A DNA stretch of 64,000 bases from WTJH01 sp049889695. GTDB lineage: Bacteria; Bacteroidota; Bacteroidia; Flavobacteriales; Flavobacteriaceae. Below the pieces are notes generated by a model. It was given only the letters and a program-made list of their open reading frames with translations. It searched no databases and was not told the origin of the DNA. Within the stretch, counting starts at the first letter, position 1. Each line of letters opens with the position of its first letter. The DNA is taken from contig JBMHCX010000019.1 in NCBI GenBank assembly GCA_049889695.1, positions 1-64,000 on the forward strand, in the 5' to 3' direction. Shown piece after piece: positions 1 through 7,197 of the stretch. Both the position numbers and the translations under genes were made by a program.

Positions 1-52
1 AACATCTTTTTCTAACTGTAAATAAGGGCTTTGTGAAAAATTAGCTTGATTT

Positions 53-102
53 GGACCAACTGATTATGAGTCAGCTACTCTAACCAACTGAGCTATAGGA
101 CC
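53..102 (-). pseudogene. tRNA-Met (CAT anticodon), 3' truncated
   Basis: Read on the minus strand, this shows an acceptor 5' strand (GGTCCTA), a D-arm (GCTCAGTTGGTTAGAGT) and a 5-bp anticodon stem around the loop CTCATAA (anticodon CAT). A variable region ending in GGTCC follows. The T-arm (GTTCRA loop) and the 3' acceptor strand that should pair with GGTCCTA are absent; the next 52 bases to the window start are unrelated AT-rich sequence. A TATCTTTG promoter element lies 7 nt upstream, so the 5' side is intact. Read as a tRNA remnant left by recombination, or as an assembly junction. A functional armless tRNA is unlikely in bacteria. Confidence 0.75.
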
Positions 103-109
103 TGTGTGG

Positions 110-117
110 CAAAGATA
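110..117 (-). promoter_or_regulatory. -7 promoter element (TATCTTTG) of the truncated tRNA-Met
   Basis: The minus strand reads TATCTTTG, a perfect match to the Bacteroidota -7 consensus TAnnTTTG. It ends 7 nt before the tRNA 5' end, the spacing expected for a transcription start at the mature end. No clear -33 TTG is seen at normal spacing. Confidence 0.6.
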
Positions 118-177
118 ATGCCTCCGTTTGAGATTACCATCCTTTTTTTAATTCAACTTTTGCGCGGGAACTGAACC

Positions 178-897
178 TTAAATCCCCATCAACATCCAGA
201 GGGCCATCCCTATCATCAAGAGGTTTTCAATCAGGGTCGCCTCCGTCATGGGCAATTGCAAGACTGTTCCCAAACAAGCGCAACGAATCTGTTGCTTGTT
301 CAGCAGCACCCGAACCACTCCTATAGTTGTCGTCCCTAATATCAAAAGTGTCAGCCAGAGCGACCATTCCACTTGTATACGGGCTAAAAAGCTAATGCCA
401 AGAGCCGTTTCTATAAAGGGGTATAACCATGCATAAAAAGTTACTTTTTTAGCCAACGGGTCATACATCGGAAAACTTTGTGAAAAGCCCCTCAGGTCTA
501 AAAATTTAAAAAATGCAAAAACGATATAGAATAAGCCCATAAAATCCAACATAAAGGCTGAACTATCCCAATCGTTGAACTGTAGGCCAATACTCCCCGC
601 TGTTAGATAACAAAAAATCAGAAAAAGAGGCTTGAGTTGTCTCCATTTAGAGAGCTGCTGTGAGGGTCTAACATCTTTCTCAACCCCCTGTTGAGAGATT
701 GAGCTTAGTTTGTATTTCTCTGGTAAATGACTTTCCAAATAAGCAGCATCAACAACTTGATCGCTTTCCAACCGCAGTACTTTTTGATCTAGGTCTACCG
801 ATAAATGGTTTAAATCATCCAGCTTTTTGAGACTGTGCTCAATTATCGCTTTACAACTGGAGCAGTTAATCCCCTCTATTTTGAATGTATGTTGCAT
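178..897 (-). CDS. HMA domain fused to MauE/DoxX-like membrane protein
   Basis: A 239-residue fusion. Residues 1-67 resemble a heavy-metal-associated (HMA) domain with the metal-binding motif GINCSSC at 9-15. Residues about 90-239 form four hydrophobic segments of the MauE/DoxX redox-associated membrane family, with a conserved CACLG cysteine motif near residue 207. HMA domains bind soft metal ions such as Cu(I), Zn(II) or Hg(II); MauE-type proteins are linked to periplasmic disulfide chemistry. The combination suggests membrane metal or thiol handling, but substrate and direction are unknown. No metal-efflux ATPase or MerR-type regulator lies nearby. The start at the ATG beginning MQHTFKIEG gives a complete HMA fold. 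Confidence 0.7.
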   Translation of the reverse strand: MQHTFKIEGINCSSCKAIIEHSLKKLDDLNHLSVDLDQKVLRLESDQVVDAAYLESHLPEKYKLSSISQQGVEKDVRPSQQLSKWRQLKPLFLIFCYLTAGSIGLQFNDWDSSAFMLDFMGLFYIVFAFFKFLDLRGFSQSFPMYDPLAKKVTFYAWLYPFIETALGISFLARIQVEWSLWLTLLILGTTTIGVVRVLLNKQQIRCACLGTVLQLPMTEATLIENLLMIGMALWMLMGI

Positions 898-943
898 AGG
901 TTAAGTTTTACTTTAAGATACAAAAATCAATGGAGAGATTTGT

Positions 944-1189
944 TTAGATCCAAAAGCTCCCTATCCAGAACAAACTAAAGGCCAGATGTATCCATCCGAT
1001 GAGAGTTATTGTTCTTTTATTGATGATGCGGTGAAGACTGATGTATATGCTTAAACCAAATTGCAAAGCAAAAGCCGGCAAAATCAGTAATTGCTGAATT
1101 GCCCCTAAAACAACATAATCTATATGTAAAAAATAGGCCGCGAAAAATAGCAAAAGCAACCCATTGGATAAAAAGATTAACGCATTCAT
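944..1189 (-). CDS. small hydrophobic membrane protein
   Basis: Function not recognised. Starting at the ATG that begins MNALIFLSNG gives 81 residues with about three hydrophobic segments (roughly 4-24, 30-50 and 62-80) and a short basic stretch (HRIINKR) between the last two. A longer open frame to 1285 exists, but its extra N-terminus would overlap the divergent SRAP gene and looks non-coding. The gene lies between the HMA-MauE gene (same strand) and the divergent SRAP gene. It could be a small subunit of a redox membrane complex, but nothing in the sequence proves that. Confidence 0.55.
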   Translation of the reverse strand: MNALIFLSNGLLLLFFAAYFLHIDYVVLGAIQQLLILPAFALQFGLSIYISLHRIINKRTITLIGWIHLAFSLFWIGSFWI

Positions 1190-1241
1190 ATAGATTTGAT
1201 TATAGTTTTTTACTTTAAACAAAGTAACACAAATTTTACAG

Positions 1242-1811
1242 ATGTGTGGTCGAATGAGTTTTGGGCAGCCCAAGCCCTTTAACAAAAAATTTAAAACGGC
1301 TCTTGAAGCCCGTTATAACATTGCCCCTGGGCAGAGCATACACGCGGTTAGCCCTGAAGGGCATTTATTGCAAGGAACATGGGGGATTCCCTCCCCACAG
1401 GGATCGTTGTGGGTAAATGCCCGATCGGAGACCTGGACCCAAAAGCCTGCTTTTCAACAATGCTCCCTCTGTTGGATTCCCGCCGGTGGCTGGTATGAAT
1501 GGACCTCCCAAAGCATTCCCTACCACTTTAGCTTTCCCGACGACTGGTTTTGGGTAGCTGCCCTTCGATCAACGGACAGCTTTGTCGTTCTTACCCAGCC
1601 AGCATTCCCAACCATCGAACACATTCACAACAGAATGCCAATTGTGATGCCTCCTGAACACAAACTTCACGACCAACTGGAAAACCTCCCTGCCTACAGC
1701 TCGGAACAAATAAGCTTTCATTCCGTTTCCGCCAAGATAAATAAGGTCCAATGGGAACATCCCGATGGCCTAAAGTACTTTCCATATCCAGAACAGACGT
1801 CTCTTTTCTAA
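1242..1811 (+). CDS. SRAP-domain abasic-site DNA-protein crosslink protein (YedK/HMCES family)
   Basis: A 189-residue SOS-response-associated peptidase family protein. Family members protect abasic sites in single-stranded DNA by forming a thiazolidine crosslink through Cys2, which is why the start must be the ATG giving MCGRMSFGQ. The other catalytic positions are visible: Asn59 in NARSET, Glu86 in GGWYEW and His129 in HIHNRMP, matching the N, E and H of E. coli YedK. Its length is slightly below the usual 200-220 residues. The gene stands alone and is divergent from the small membrane protein; no LexA-type operator was recognised upstream. Confidence 0.9.
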   Translation: MCGRMSFGQPKPFNKKFKTALEARYNIAPGQSIHAVSPEGHLLQGTWGIPSPQGSLWVNARSETWTQKPAFQQCSLCWIPAGGWYEWTSQSIPYHFSFPDDWFWVAALRSTDSFVVLTQPAFPTIEHIHNRMPIVMPPEHKLHDQLENLPAYSSEQISFHSVSAKINKVQWEHPDGLKYFPYPEQTSLF

Positions 1812-1830
1812 AGCTTTGTCCTGAAATGCT

Positions 1831-1838
1831 TAACTTTA
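1831..1838 (+). promoter_or_regulatory. -7-like element (TAACTTTA) of the thioesterase gene
   Basis: TAACTTTA differs from TAnnTTTG only in the last base and lies 10 nt before the ATG at 1849, so the transcript would have a very short leader. Confidence 0.4.
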
Positions 1839-1848
1839 GAATGGGTCA

Positions 1849-2232
1849 ATGAATATAGGGAACATGAAACACCAAAAACTAAGCATGCGTTTTTTGGCAG
1901 AGCCCAATGACGCGAACTACAAAGGAAATGTACATGGCGGAAAAGTCATGAAATGGATCGATGAGATCGGTTATGCCCTTTCTGTACAATACTCAGGGAA
2001 ATACTGTGTCACCAAATTTGTAGATGACATAGAATTCCTCCACCCGATTCACATCGGAGATCTGGTTCAGCTGAAAGCGAAAATCATAAAGGTTGGACAT
2101 ACTTCTTTGAGAATAAAGATTAAGGTCTCTAGTCAAAACCTTATCGACAAAAAGGAAAAACTGAACTGTGAATGTTTTATCGTCTTTGTCGCTACAGACG
2201 AGCAAGGAAACAAGTCTCCGATAGCCTCTTAA
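1849..2232 (+). CDS. acyl-CoA thioesterase, hotdog fold (YciA/BACH-like)
   Basis: A 127-residue single hotdog-domain protein that should hydrolyse acyl-CoA thioesters to CoA and free acid in the cytoplasm. The family signature is clear: PNDANYKGNVHGGKVMKWIDE (about residues 19-38), with the HGG loop and the following Asp of the active site, and a later segment FLHPIHIGD typical of YciA-type enzymes. The second ATG (at 1864, giving MKHQKLSMRFL) is an equally good start biologically. Chain-length preference cannot be read from the sequence. The gene is followed by a convergent membrane-protein gene. Confidence 0.85.
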   Translation: MNIGNMKHQKLSMRFLAEPNDANYKGNVHGGKVMKWIDEIGYALSVQYSGKYCVTKFVDDIEFLHPIHIGDLVQLKAKIIKVGHTSLRIKIKVSSQNLIDKKEKLNCECFIVFVATDEQGNKSPIAS

Positions 2233-2239
2233 ACTACTC

Positions 2240-2548
2240 TCAGTCGTCCGATTGGTCTTCTTCTAGGCGTAAGCTCGTCCGAACCAAGGTAACCATTACG
2301 ACGGCAACCATGGCGTGTAAAAACCCAAAGGAAATGGCTGTTAACCCGTCCATATGCCCATTAATTGAAAGCATCACAAAGAAAAACAACGCCATTACGT
2401 TAAGCGAAGCTACGCCATAACCATACCACAAACGTACCTGAGGTTGGTGCCACACTCTTTTTAATCCTACAAAGGTGACAATCCAAAAAAGAAATTCATA
2501 CAGGTACTGAACATCATGCAATCCCAACATCATTACTGTATTAAGCAA
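2240..2548 (-). CDS. small multi-pass membrane protein, unknown
   Basis: 102 residues with about three hydrophobic segments (roughly 13-31, 43-60 and 70-90) and an acidic C-terminal tail (RLEEDQSDD). I do not recognise the family. Met6 or Met7 could be the true start, trimming a few residues. It converges with the thioesterase (8-nt gap) and diverges from the DUF2452 gene, so it is probably transcribed alone. Coding status rests on the membrane-protein composition and the clean fit between neighbours. Confidence 0.5.
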   Translation of the reverse strand: MLNTVMMLGLHDVQYLYEFLFWIVTFVGLKRVWHQPQVRLWYGYGVASLNVMALFFFVMLSINGHMDGLTAISFGFLHAMVAVVMVTLVRTSLRLEEDQSDD

Positions 2549-2597
2549 AAATCTACAAAAATCTAGTGAGCCCCCAAAGCACTCGTTTTAAACTGCT

Positions 2598-2605
2598 TAT
2601 CTTTA
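2598..2605 (+). promoter_or_regulatory. -7-like element (TATCTTTA) of the DUF2452 gene
   Basis: TATCTTTA lies 10 nt upstream of the GTG start at 2616. It is one base off the TAnnTTTG consensus and supports initiation at that GTG. Confidence 0.45.
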
Positions 2606-2615
2606 CCAAAAAAAA

Positions 2616-3020
2616 GTGACGAAGAAAAAACCAGATGCTGTTGCATGGGACGAAGAAACGTCTGAATACAATGCTAAGTTGCTGCCGTATGCTGCATCTT
2701 TAAGTGGTCCTGTAATCGATATTCCTAATGTCGATGCTTTTAAACTTCAAGGCGTTCAAAAAGCATCTAAACACCTACAAGCAGAACTACAAGAAATACA
2801 GGATAAAATAAAGGCATTTGTCAGTTCAGCGCAAATCACGGAACGTGTCTACAGAGCACACTACAAATTTGAACCCATCATTGGGGAGACCTATTTTCTG
2901 TACGAAGGGAAGTCAGGCGATTTTCTATCCATTATTCCTCCCGAACAATGGCGACAAAAGTTTATAGGCGAATTTCGACTATCCTCGGAATTTCGATGGG
3001 AACAGATCCCTACTACCTAA
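2616..3020 (+). CDS. DUF2452 domain protein
   Basis: 134 residues starting at GTG (MTKKKPDAVAWDEET). The sequence fits DUF2452, a soluble family common in Bacteroidota and of unknown function: a lysine-rich N-terminus, a central helix with Gln/Lys/Glu repeats (about 50-85) and a C-terminal block FEPIIGETYFLYEG (about 91-104) that is the family hallmark. No signal peptide or membrane segment is present. The last 8 nt overlap tail-to-tail with the CAP-domain gene on the other strand. No function is proposed. Confidence 0.75.
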   Translation: MTKKKPDAVAWDEETSEYNAKLLPYAASLSGPVIDIPNVDAFKLQGVQKASKHLQAELQEIQDKIKAFVSSAQITERVYRAHYKFEPIIGETYFLYEGKSGDFLSIIPPEQWRQKFIGEFRLSSEFRWEQIPTT

Positions 3021-3540
3021 AATTTTGGGTGCCAAAACCCCGATTTTGTTTGTCGAATTGTAAGCCAATTCCCAGATAAACATAATCGCCCATCATATTT
3101 TTATAATGCGGAGGGGAGTTTTTCCAACCCTCTACCATACAGCTGGCAAAAGCCTCGGCAGAACGTGTATCTCCACAGCCTCCAACATTTTCGAACCAGG
3201 GAGTCATCGCAATATTTTCGGCTATTCCAATGAGCCGATTTCCTTGTCTACGCCACGCAAGCACCCCAAGTTTTTCGGCTCTTTCCACTGGGTTTAAACC
3301 ATCGTGGTCGGTATGAGCATAAAAGTCATGGGAAACCATATTATCGCTGTGATACTGCGCAATCATGTCCAAACTATCTAGCGGCTTGAATGGCAAAAGC
3401 CCCTTTTGCTGCCGCAGTTCATTCGTTTTTTCAAAAATCAGCTGTTTAATCTTAATCAAATCTTTCTGCCCATAGGTCTGTCCGAAGACAAATACTAGGC
3501 AAACAAAGCCAAAAAGACGATTTTTATACATCCCGCACAT
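3013..3540 (-). CDS. secreted CAP/SCP-domain protein
   Basis: 175 residues with an N-terminal signal peptide (hydrophobic residues about 9-23, probable cleavage before QKDLIK) and one CAP domain (about 30-170). Domain marks are HSDNMVSHDFYAHTD (the first His region), GIAENIA and YKNMMGDYVYLGIGLQ, which match the bacterial SCP/CAP pattern. CAP proteins are exported and bind lipids or act at the cell envelope; bacterial members are mostly uncharacterised. Met4 is an alternative start giving a tidier signal peptide. The gene is divergent from rbfA with only 40 nt between. Confidence 0.8.
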   Translation of the reverse strand: MCGMYKNRLFGFVCLVFVFGQTYGQKDLIKIKQLIFEKTNELRQQKGLLPFKPLDSLDMIAQYHSDNMVSHDFYAHTDHDGLNPVERAEKLGVLAWRRQGNRLIGIAENIAMTPWFENVGGCGDTRSAEAFASCMVEGWKNSPPHYKNMMGDYVYLGIGLQFDKQNRGFGTQNFR

Positions 3541-3568
3541 CTTTAAATTATTACAGCAAGATAATCTT

Positions 3569-3576
3569 TACTTTTG
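3569..3576 (+). promoter_or_regulatory. -7 promoter element (TACTTTTG) of rbfA
   Basis: A perfect TAnnTTTG match ending 4 nt before the rbfA ATG at 3581. Transcription would begin at or beside the start codon, implying a leaderless mRNA. Confidence 0.6.
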
Positions 3577-3580
3577 CAAT

Positions 3581-3982
3581 ATGCGTCAAGAAGAAACCGC
3601 TCGGCAAAAAAAGATAGGAAGTCTCCTCCAAACAGAGTTGGCTAAAATGCTACAAGGGACCCTCCGAAAGTCGGGTGTCAAAAATCTTATTCTCTCCATC
3701 ACACGTGTACACGTGAGTGTGGATTTAAGTATTGCTAAAGTATACATCAGTGTTTTCCCCTCCGACCAGGCTACAGAAATAGTAGAAAGCTTGCGAGAGA
3801 ACCATTATCAAATCAAACACGATATGGCTGTTGAGCTCAAGAATCAGTTACGGAAATTTCCTGATTTGAATTTCTATCACGATGATGCGCTCGATCATAT
3901 CGAAGCGATCGACGATGCCCTGAAAAACCCAGAAAACCCTATTGACTCCATTGATTTATTAGACAAACGCCTTAAAAAATGA
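3581..3982 (+). CDS. rbfA: ribosome-binding factor A
   Basis: 133 residues. RbfA binds the 30S subunit during late maturation and is needed for 16S 5'-end processing. The KH-type fold signature is readable: RQKKIGSLLQTELAKML (about 8-24), VSVDLSIAKVYISVFP (about 46-61) and LRKFPDLNFYHDDALD (about 91-106). The start is fixed by the promoter element just upstream. The stop overlaps the next gene in the ATGA arrangement, so the two are translationally coupled, an rbfA-permease order seen in other Bacteroidota. Confidence 0.93.
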   Translation: MRQEETARQKKIGSLLQTELAKMLQGTLRKSGVKNLILSITRVHVSVDLSIAKVYISVFPSDQATEIVESLRENHYQIKHDMAVELKNQLRKFPDLNFYHDDALDHIEAIDDALKNPENPIDSIDLLDKRLKK

Positions 3983-5190
3983 GCTGGACATCCACGTGGT
4001 TTATTGCGCGCCGTTACTTTTGGGCTCGGAGCCAAAAAACCATCGTTAACCGTATCACAAGCTTTGCATTTATCGTGGTGGCCATCGCTACAGCCTCTTT
4101 GTTTATTGTTTTAAGTGCATTTGCAGGGCTTAAAGATTTCGGCGTCTATTTTACCTCGGCTTTTGACCCCGACTATCGATTGATGCCTTCCCAAGGGAAA
4201 AATCTTGTTTTAGAAGATCATCAAAGTCGACTGATTGAAACCATTCCGGGCGTAGAAATCGCCCAGGGAACAATTCAGGAAAAAGTGTTTCTGAGCTATC
4301 AGGACAAAAGCATGGTCGCCTATATGTTTGGTGTCTCCGATGATATACAAGGTCTCATTCCAATAGAAGATCATCTTTTTTTAGGTGAAAGTATCCATTC
4401 GGATACCCCCAAGGGGGCTGTCGTTGGCTATGGCATTTCGGATCGTTTGGGACTAGGGGTTTTTGATTATTCTTCATTTTTAAACCTTTCTGTTCCCAAG
4501 GCGCAGCAGCGATCTGTCCTACAACAACAAAGCTTTCAGTCCATGCCGTTCTTGGTGCAAGGAATCTATCAAATCAGTGAAGACCTGGATCAGAAATATG
4601 TCTTTGTTCCGCTGAGTAGTGCGCAAAATCTATTGAGTTATCCCCCCAACACCTATTCCTATGTCGATCTTAAAACGAATGCCCTTTTCAAGGCCGATGA
4701 TGCTCTTCCAGCGATTGAAAAAATCCTGCAGCAACGGTTGGATATTCGTTCTAGAGATCAGATGAATGCTGCTTTATTTAAAATGCTAAACACCGAAAAT
4801 GTAGCCCTTTACTTTATCTTTTCTTTGGTCTTAATTATTGCCTTGTTTAATGTGGTTGGAGCTCTGCTGATGATGATTTTAGACAAGCGGGGACAAATAC
4901 GAATTCTCTTAGCCATGGGGCATAGCTTTTCAGAGCTGCGAACAATGTTTATGGTGCTGGGGGTGCTAATTGTTGGCAGCGGGGCTTTGGTTGGACTTGT
5001 CCTTGCATTTGTCCTATTGATGCTTCAGATGTACAGTCCCTTTATTTATGTTCCGGGCACCACTTTGGCATATCCCGTAGCATTTGAATTCTCAAACCTG
5101 ATCTTGGTTTGCCTCACGGTGATGTCTTTTGGAACCTTTACGGCCTACTGGACCAGTAGAGCACTAAGCCCTTCTTTAGTACAGCGCTAA
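3979..5190 (+). CDS. ABC transporter permease, FtsX/LolC-E-like
   Basis: 403 residues with the MacB/FtsX permease layout: one N-terminal membrane helix (about 26-50), a large periplasmic domain (about 55-270) and three C-terminal helices (about 278-300, 325-350 and 370-390). LolC/LolE-type permeases extract lipoproteins from the inner membrane, and this is the usual annotation in flavobacteria next to rbfA. The partner ATPase is not in the immediate vicinity. Its 4-nt overlap with rbfA implies co-expression, and it ends 4 nt inside the convergent dusB. Confidence 0.8.
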   Translation: MSWTSTWFIARRYFWARSQKTIVNRITSFAFIVVAIATASLFIVLSAFAGLKDFGVYFTSAFDPDYRLMPSQGKNLVLEDHQSRLIETIPGVEIAQGTIQEKVFLSYQDKSMVAYMFGVSDDIQGLIPIEDHLFLGESIHSDTPKGAVVGYGISDRLGLGVFDYSSFLNLSVPKAQQRSVLQQQSFQSMPFLVQGIYQISEDLDQKYVFVPLSSAQNLLSYPPNTYSYVDLKTNALFKADDALPAIEKILQQRLDIRSRDQMNAALFKMLNTENVALYFIFSLVLIIALFNVVGALLMMILDKRGQIRILLAMGHSFSELRTMFMVLGVLIVGSGALVGLVLAFVLLMLQMYSPFIYVPGTTLAYPVAFEFSNLILVCLTVMSFGTFTAYWTSRALSPSLVQR

Positions 5191-6179
5191 ACTGTTTGTA
5201 GTTCTTTGTATTCTGCTCTTACCGCCTCGAAAGTATCGAATACTTCTGCAGCCGCATCGGAGGTAACCATGCGTGTTCGGTAGGGCTTAAAGTTAGGGAG
5301 TCCTTTAAAGTAGTTGGTGTAGTGGCGGCGTGTTTCTAAGACCCCTAAGGTTTCTCCTTTCCAGGATACTGCCATTTCCAAATGTCGCTTAGCCACGTCT
5401 AAACGTTGATCTAATGTTGGAGGCTCGAGGTGGGTTCCTGTCTTAAAATAGTGCTTTACTTGATTAAAAAACCAAGGATTTCCGATACTTGCTCTTCCAA
5501 TCATGGCCCCGTCTAATCCATAGACATCACGCATTTCTTGGGCACGTTCTGGGCTGTCTACATCTCCATTTCCAAAAACAGGAATATGCATTCGAGGGTT
5601 GTTTTTAACAGCAGCGATTGGTTTCCAATCGGCCGATCCCTTATACATCTGCGCCCGTGTTCTTCCATGGATACTGATGGCCGCAATTCCCACATCTTGT
5701 AATCGTTCTGCTACTTCTACAATTCGAATTGAATCGTGATCCCAGCCTAAGCGTGTTTTCACAGTTATCGGCAATGCCGTCCGCTTCACCATTTCAGCCG
5801 TGAGTTCTACCATGAGTGGGATGTCTTTTAAGATCCCTGCTCCTGCTCCCTTACACACTACTTTTTTGACAGGGCAGCCGAAATTGATATCAATAATATC
5901 AGGCTTGGTTTTTTCAACGATCTCCACAGCCCGCAACATACTGTCTAGGTTCGCCCCAAAAATTTGAATTCCTACCGGCCGCTCCTTTTCATATATATCT
6001 AATTTTTGGACACTTTTAGCTGCATCTCTAATCAGGCCTTCACTAGAGATAAACTCTGTGTAAACCACATCTGCACCATTTTCCTTACAGAGGGCACGGA
6101 AGGGAGGATCGCTCACGTCTTCCATAGGTGCCAACAATAAGGGAAATTCTCCTAACTCAATGGATCCGATTCGTACCAT
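5187..6179 (-). CDS. dusB: tRNA-dihydrouridine synthase, DusB type
   Basis: 330 residues. The enzyme is an FMN enzyme that reduces specific uridines in the tRNA D-loop using NADPH. The start MVRIGSIELGEFPLLLAPMEDVSD shows the TIM-barrel opening with the FMN-binding APM motif. The catalytic cysteine is Cys102 in INFGCPVKK, and SIHGRTRAQMYKGSADW (about 174-190) and VFGNGDV are conserved FMN/RNA-contact regions. Its length is normal for DusB. It is convergent with the FtsX-like gene and 28 nt downstream of the DoxX-thioredoxin gene on the same strand. Confidence 0.92.
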   Translation of the reverse strand: MVRIGSIELGEFPLLLAPMEDVSDPPFRALCKENGADVVYTEFISSEGLIRDAAKSVQKLDIYEKERPVGIQIFGANLDSMLRAVEIVEKTKPDIIDINFGCPVKKVVCKGAGAGILKDIPLMVELTAEMVKRTALPITVKTRLGWDHDSIRIVEVAERLQDVGIAAISIHGRTRAQMYKGSADWKPIAAVKNNPRMHIPVFGNGDVDSPERAQEMRDVYGLDGAMIGRASIGNPWFFNQVKHYFKTGTHLEPPTLDQRLDVAKRHLEMAVSWKGETLGVLETRRHYTNYFKGLPNFKPYRTRMVTSDAAAEVFDTFEAVRAEYKELQTV

Positions 6180-6207
6180 GCTGCAAAAATACGATTTCTG
6201 AAAAGAA

Positions 6208-7077
6208 CTAAGGGGCTAAGGCAAATAGCGCCTGAAGTCTTTGGCTAAAGTCGGCATCAATAACTTCTGCCACTGAGCCGTCTTTCAGGTAGTATAAGCG
6301 AGGAGGGCTTGTCCCTATCAGATCAAAAAAAGTATTGACGTCAATCATATGATAAGGATACTTTGCTTGCGTAAGTGTTTCAAATGCACTTGGTGATGTA
6401 GACCCCTCCTGAAAATACAACACATAGGTCTCGGGAAAAGCGTTGGGATGAAGCTGTTGAAGTTCTGCCATTTCTCGGGCAGCTTCCTGACAATGTTCAC
6501 AGTCTAAGTTAAAAACGGCAATCACTTTTTCCCCCGATAATAGATCGACTCGTGGAGCGCCAACAAAGGAGTGAAACGACTGAAATTGTGCTGCTTCCGG
6601 TGATTTAATGGGAAGAGTCCAAAAGATAAGTGCAAAGGCGGCGGCACTAAGCGCCGTCAGGGATCGCCAGGGGGCGGGTTCGGGAACTGACCACCAAAAA
6701 AGGTAGCCACTTATGGCTAATAAAACAATATTTTTTAAGATCGATTCTGCAGGACTCATCGCCAAAAGCTCTCCAAAGCAACCACAGTTCTCCGTATCAC
6801 CAATCGCCCACAAATAACTCAAATGAACGGTAAAGGCCACTAACATGAGTAGTACCCCTCCATATACCCGTCGTTGTGCAATCCCGAACAACAAGAAAAA
6901 CCCGATTGCTACTTCAACAGCTATAATGATACGCGTAAACCAAGCTGCCGCTTCTCTACTCGCTGCGATGTGTTGGTCGATCAGCGTTAACTCAAAAAAA
7001 CCGGGGCCGATGAACTTTGTGTAAGCCGAGAAAAAGAAGGTAAGGGCTAGAAAAATTCGAAGGATTTTTTTGTGCAT
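6208..7077 (-). CDS. DoxX/MauE-like membrane protein fused to thioredoxin-like domain (BT_3928 type)
   Basis: 289 residues when started at the ATG giving MHKKILRIFL. An upstream in-frame ATG at 7242 is rejected because it would cross this gene's promoter and the lepA start region. Residues about 1-150 hold four membrane helices with the family motif NCGCFGE; residues about 170-289 form a thioredoxin-like domain with CEHC. The layout matches the BT_3928 family of Bacteroidota. The topology suggests relay of reducing equivalents across the inner membrane, but partners are unknown. The CGCFG motif resembles CACLG in the HMA-MauE protein 6 kb away. Confidence 0.75.
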   Translation of the reverse strand: MHKKILRIFLALTFFFSAYTKFIGPGFFELTLIDQHIAASREAAAWFTRIIIAVEVAIGFFLLFGIAQRRVYGGVLLMLVAFTVHLSYLWAIGDTENCGCFGELLAMSPAESILKNIVLLAISGYLFWWSVPEPAPWRSLTALSAAAFALIFWTLPIKSPEAAQFQSFHSFVGAPRVDLLSGEKVIAVFNLDCEHCQEAAREMAELQQLHPNAFPETYVLYFQEGSTSPSAFETLTQAKYPYHMIDVNTFFDLIGTSPPRLYYLKDGSVAEVIDADFSQRLQALFALAP

Positions 7078-7112
7078 AAGTTGTCTATTGAATTCATTAG
7101 GATTCAGGAAAT

Positions 7113-7120
7113 TAAAGATA
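7113..7120 (-). promoter_or_regulatory. -7-like element (TATCTTTA) of the DoxX-thioredoxin gene
   Basis: TATCTTTA on the minus strand lies 35 nt before the ATG at 7077 and is back-to-back with the lepA element. It supports the shorter start of the leftward gene. Confidence 0.45.
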
Positions 7121-7164
7121 ATAATAAATTCCATTTTCGGGATTTTTGCTAACGGGCAAAAGGC

Positions 7165-7172
7165 TATCTTTG
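7165..7172 (+). promoter_or_regulatory. lepA promoter (TATCTTTG, with TTG at 7146-7148)
   Basis: A perfect TAnnTTTG with an upstream TTG 16 nt away, close to the two-part promoter of Bacteroidota. Transcription would start near 7179, just before the ATG at 7180 and 18 nt before the ATG at 7198. Confidence 0.65.
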
Positions 7173-7197
7173 CAAGGCTATGAAAGATGGAGCTGTT

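Noticed and set aside
1569..1785. Minus-strand open frames opposite the SRAP gene
   Set aside because: They are shadows of the SRAP gene, which has all catalytic residues; the antisense translations show no domain features.
3705..3721. Two CACGTG cores in rbfA considered as a parS site
   Set aside because: The flanking bases do not match TGTTNCACGTGAAACA on either arm; it is coding sequence for a Val-His-Val-Ser stretch.
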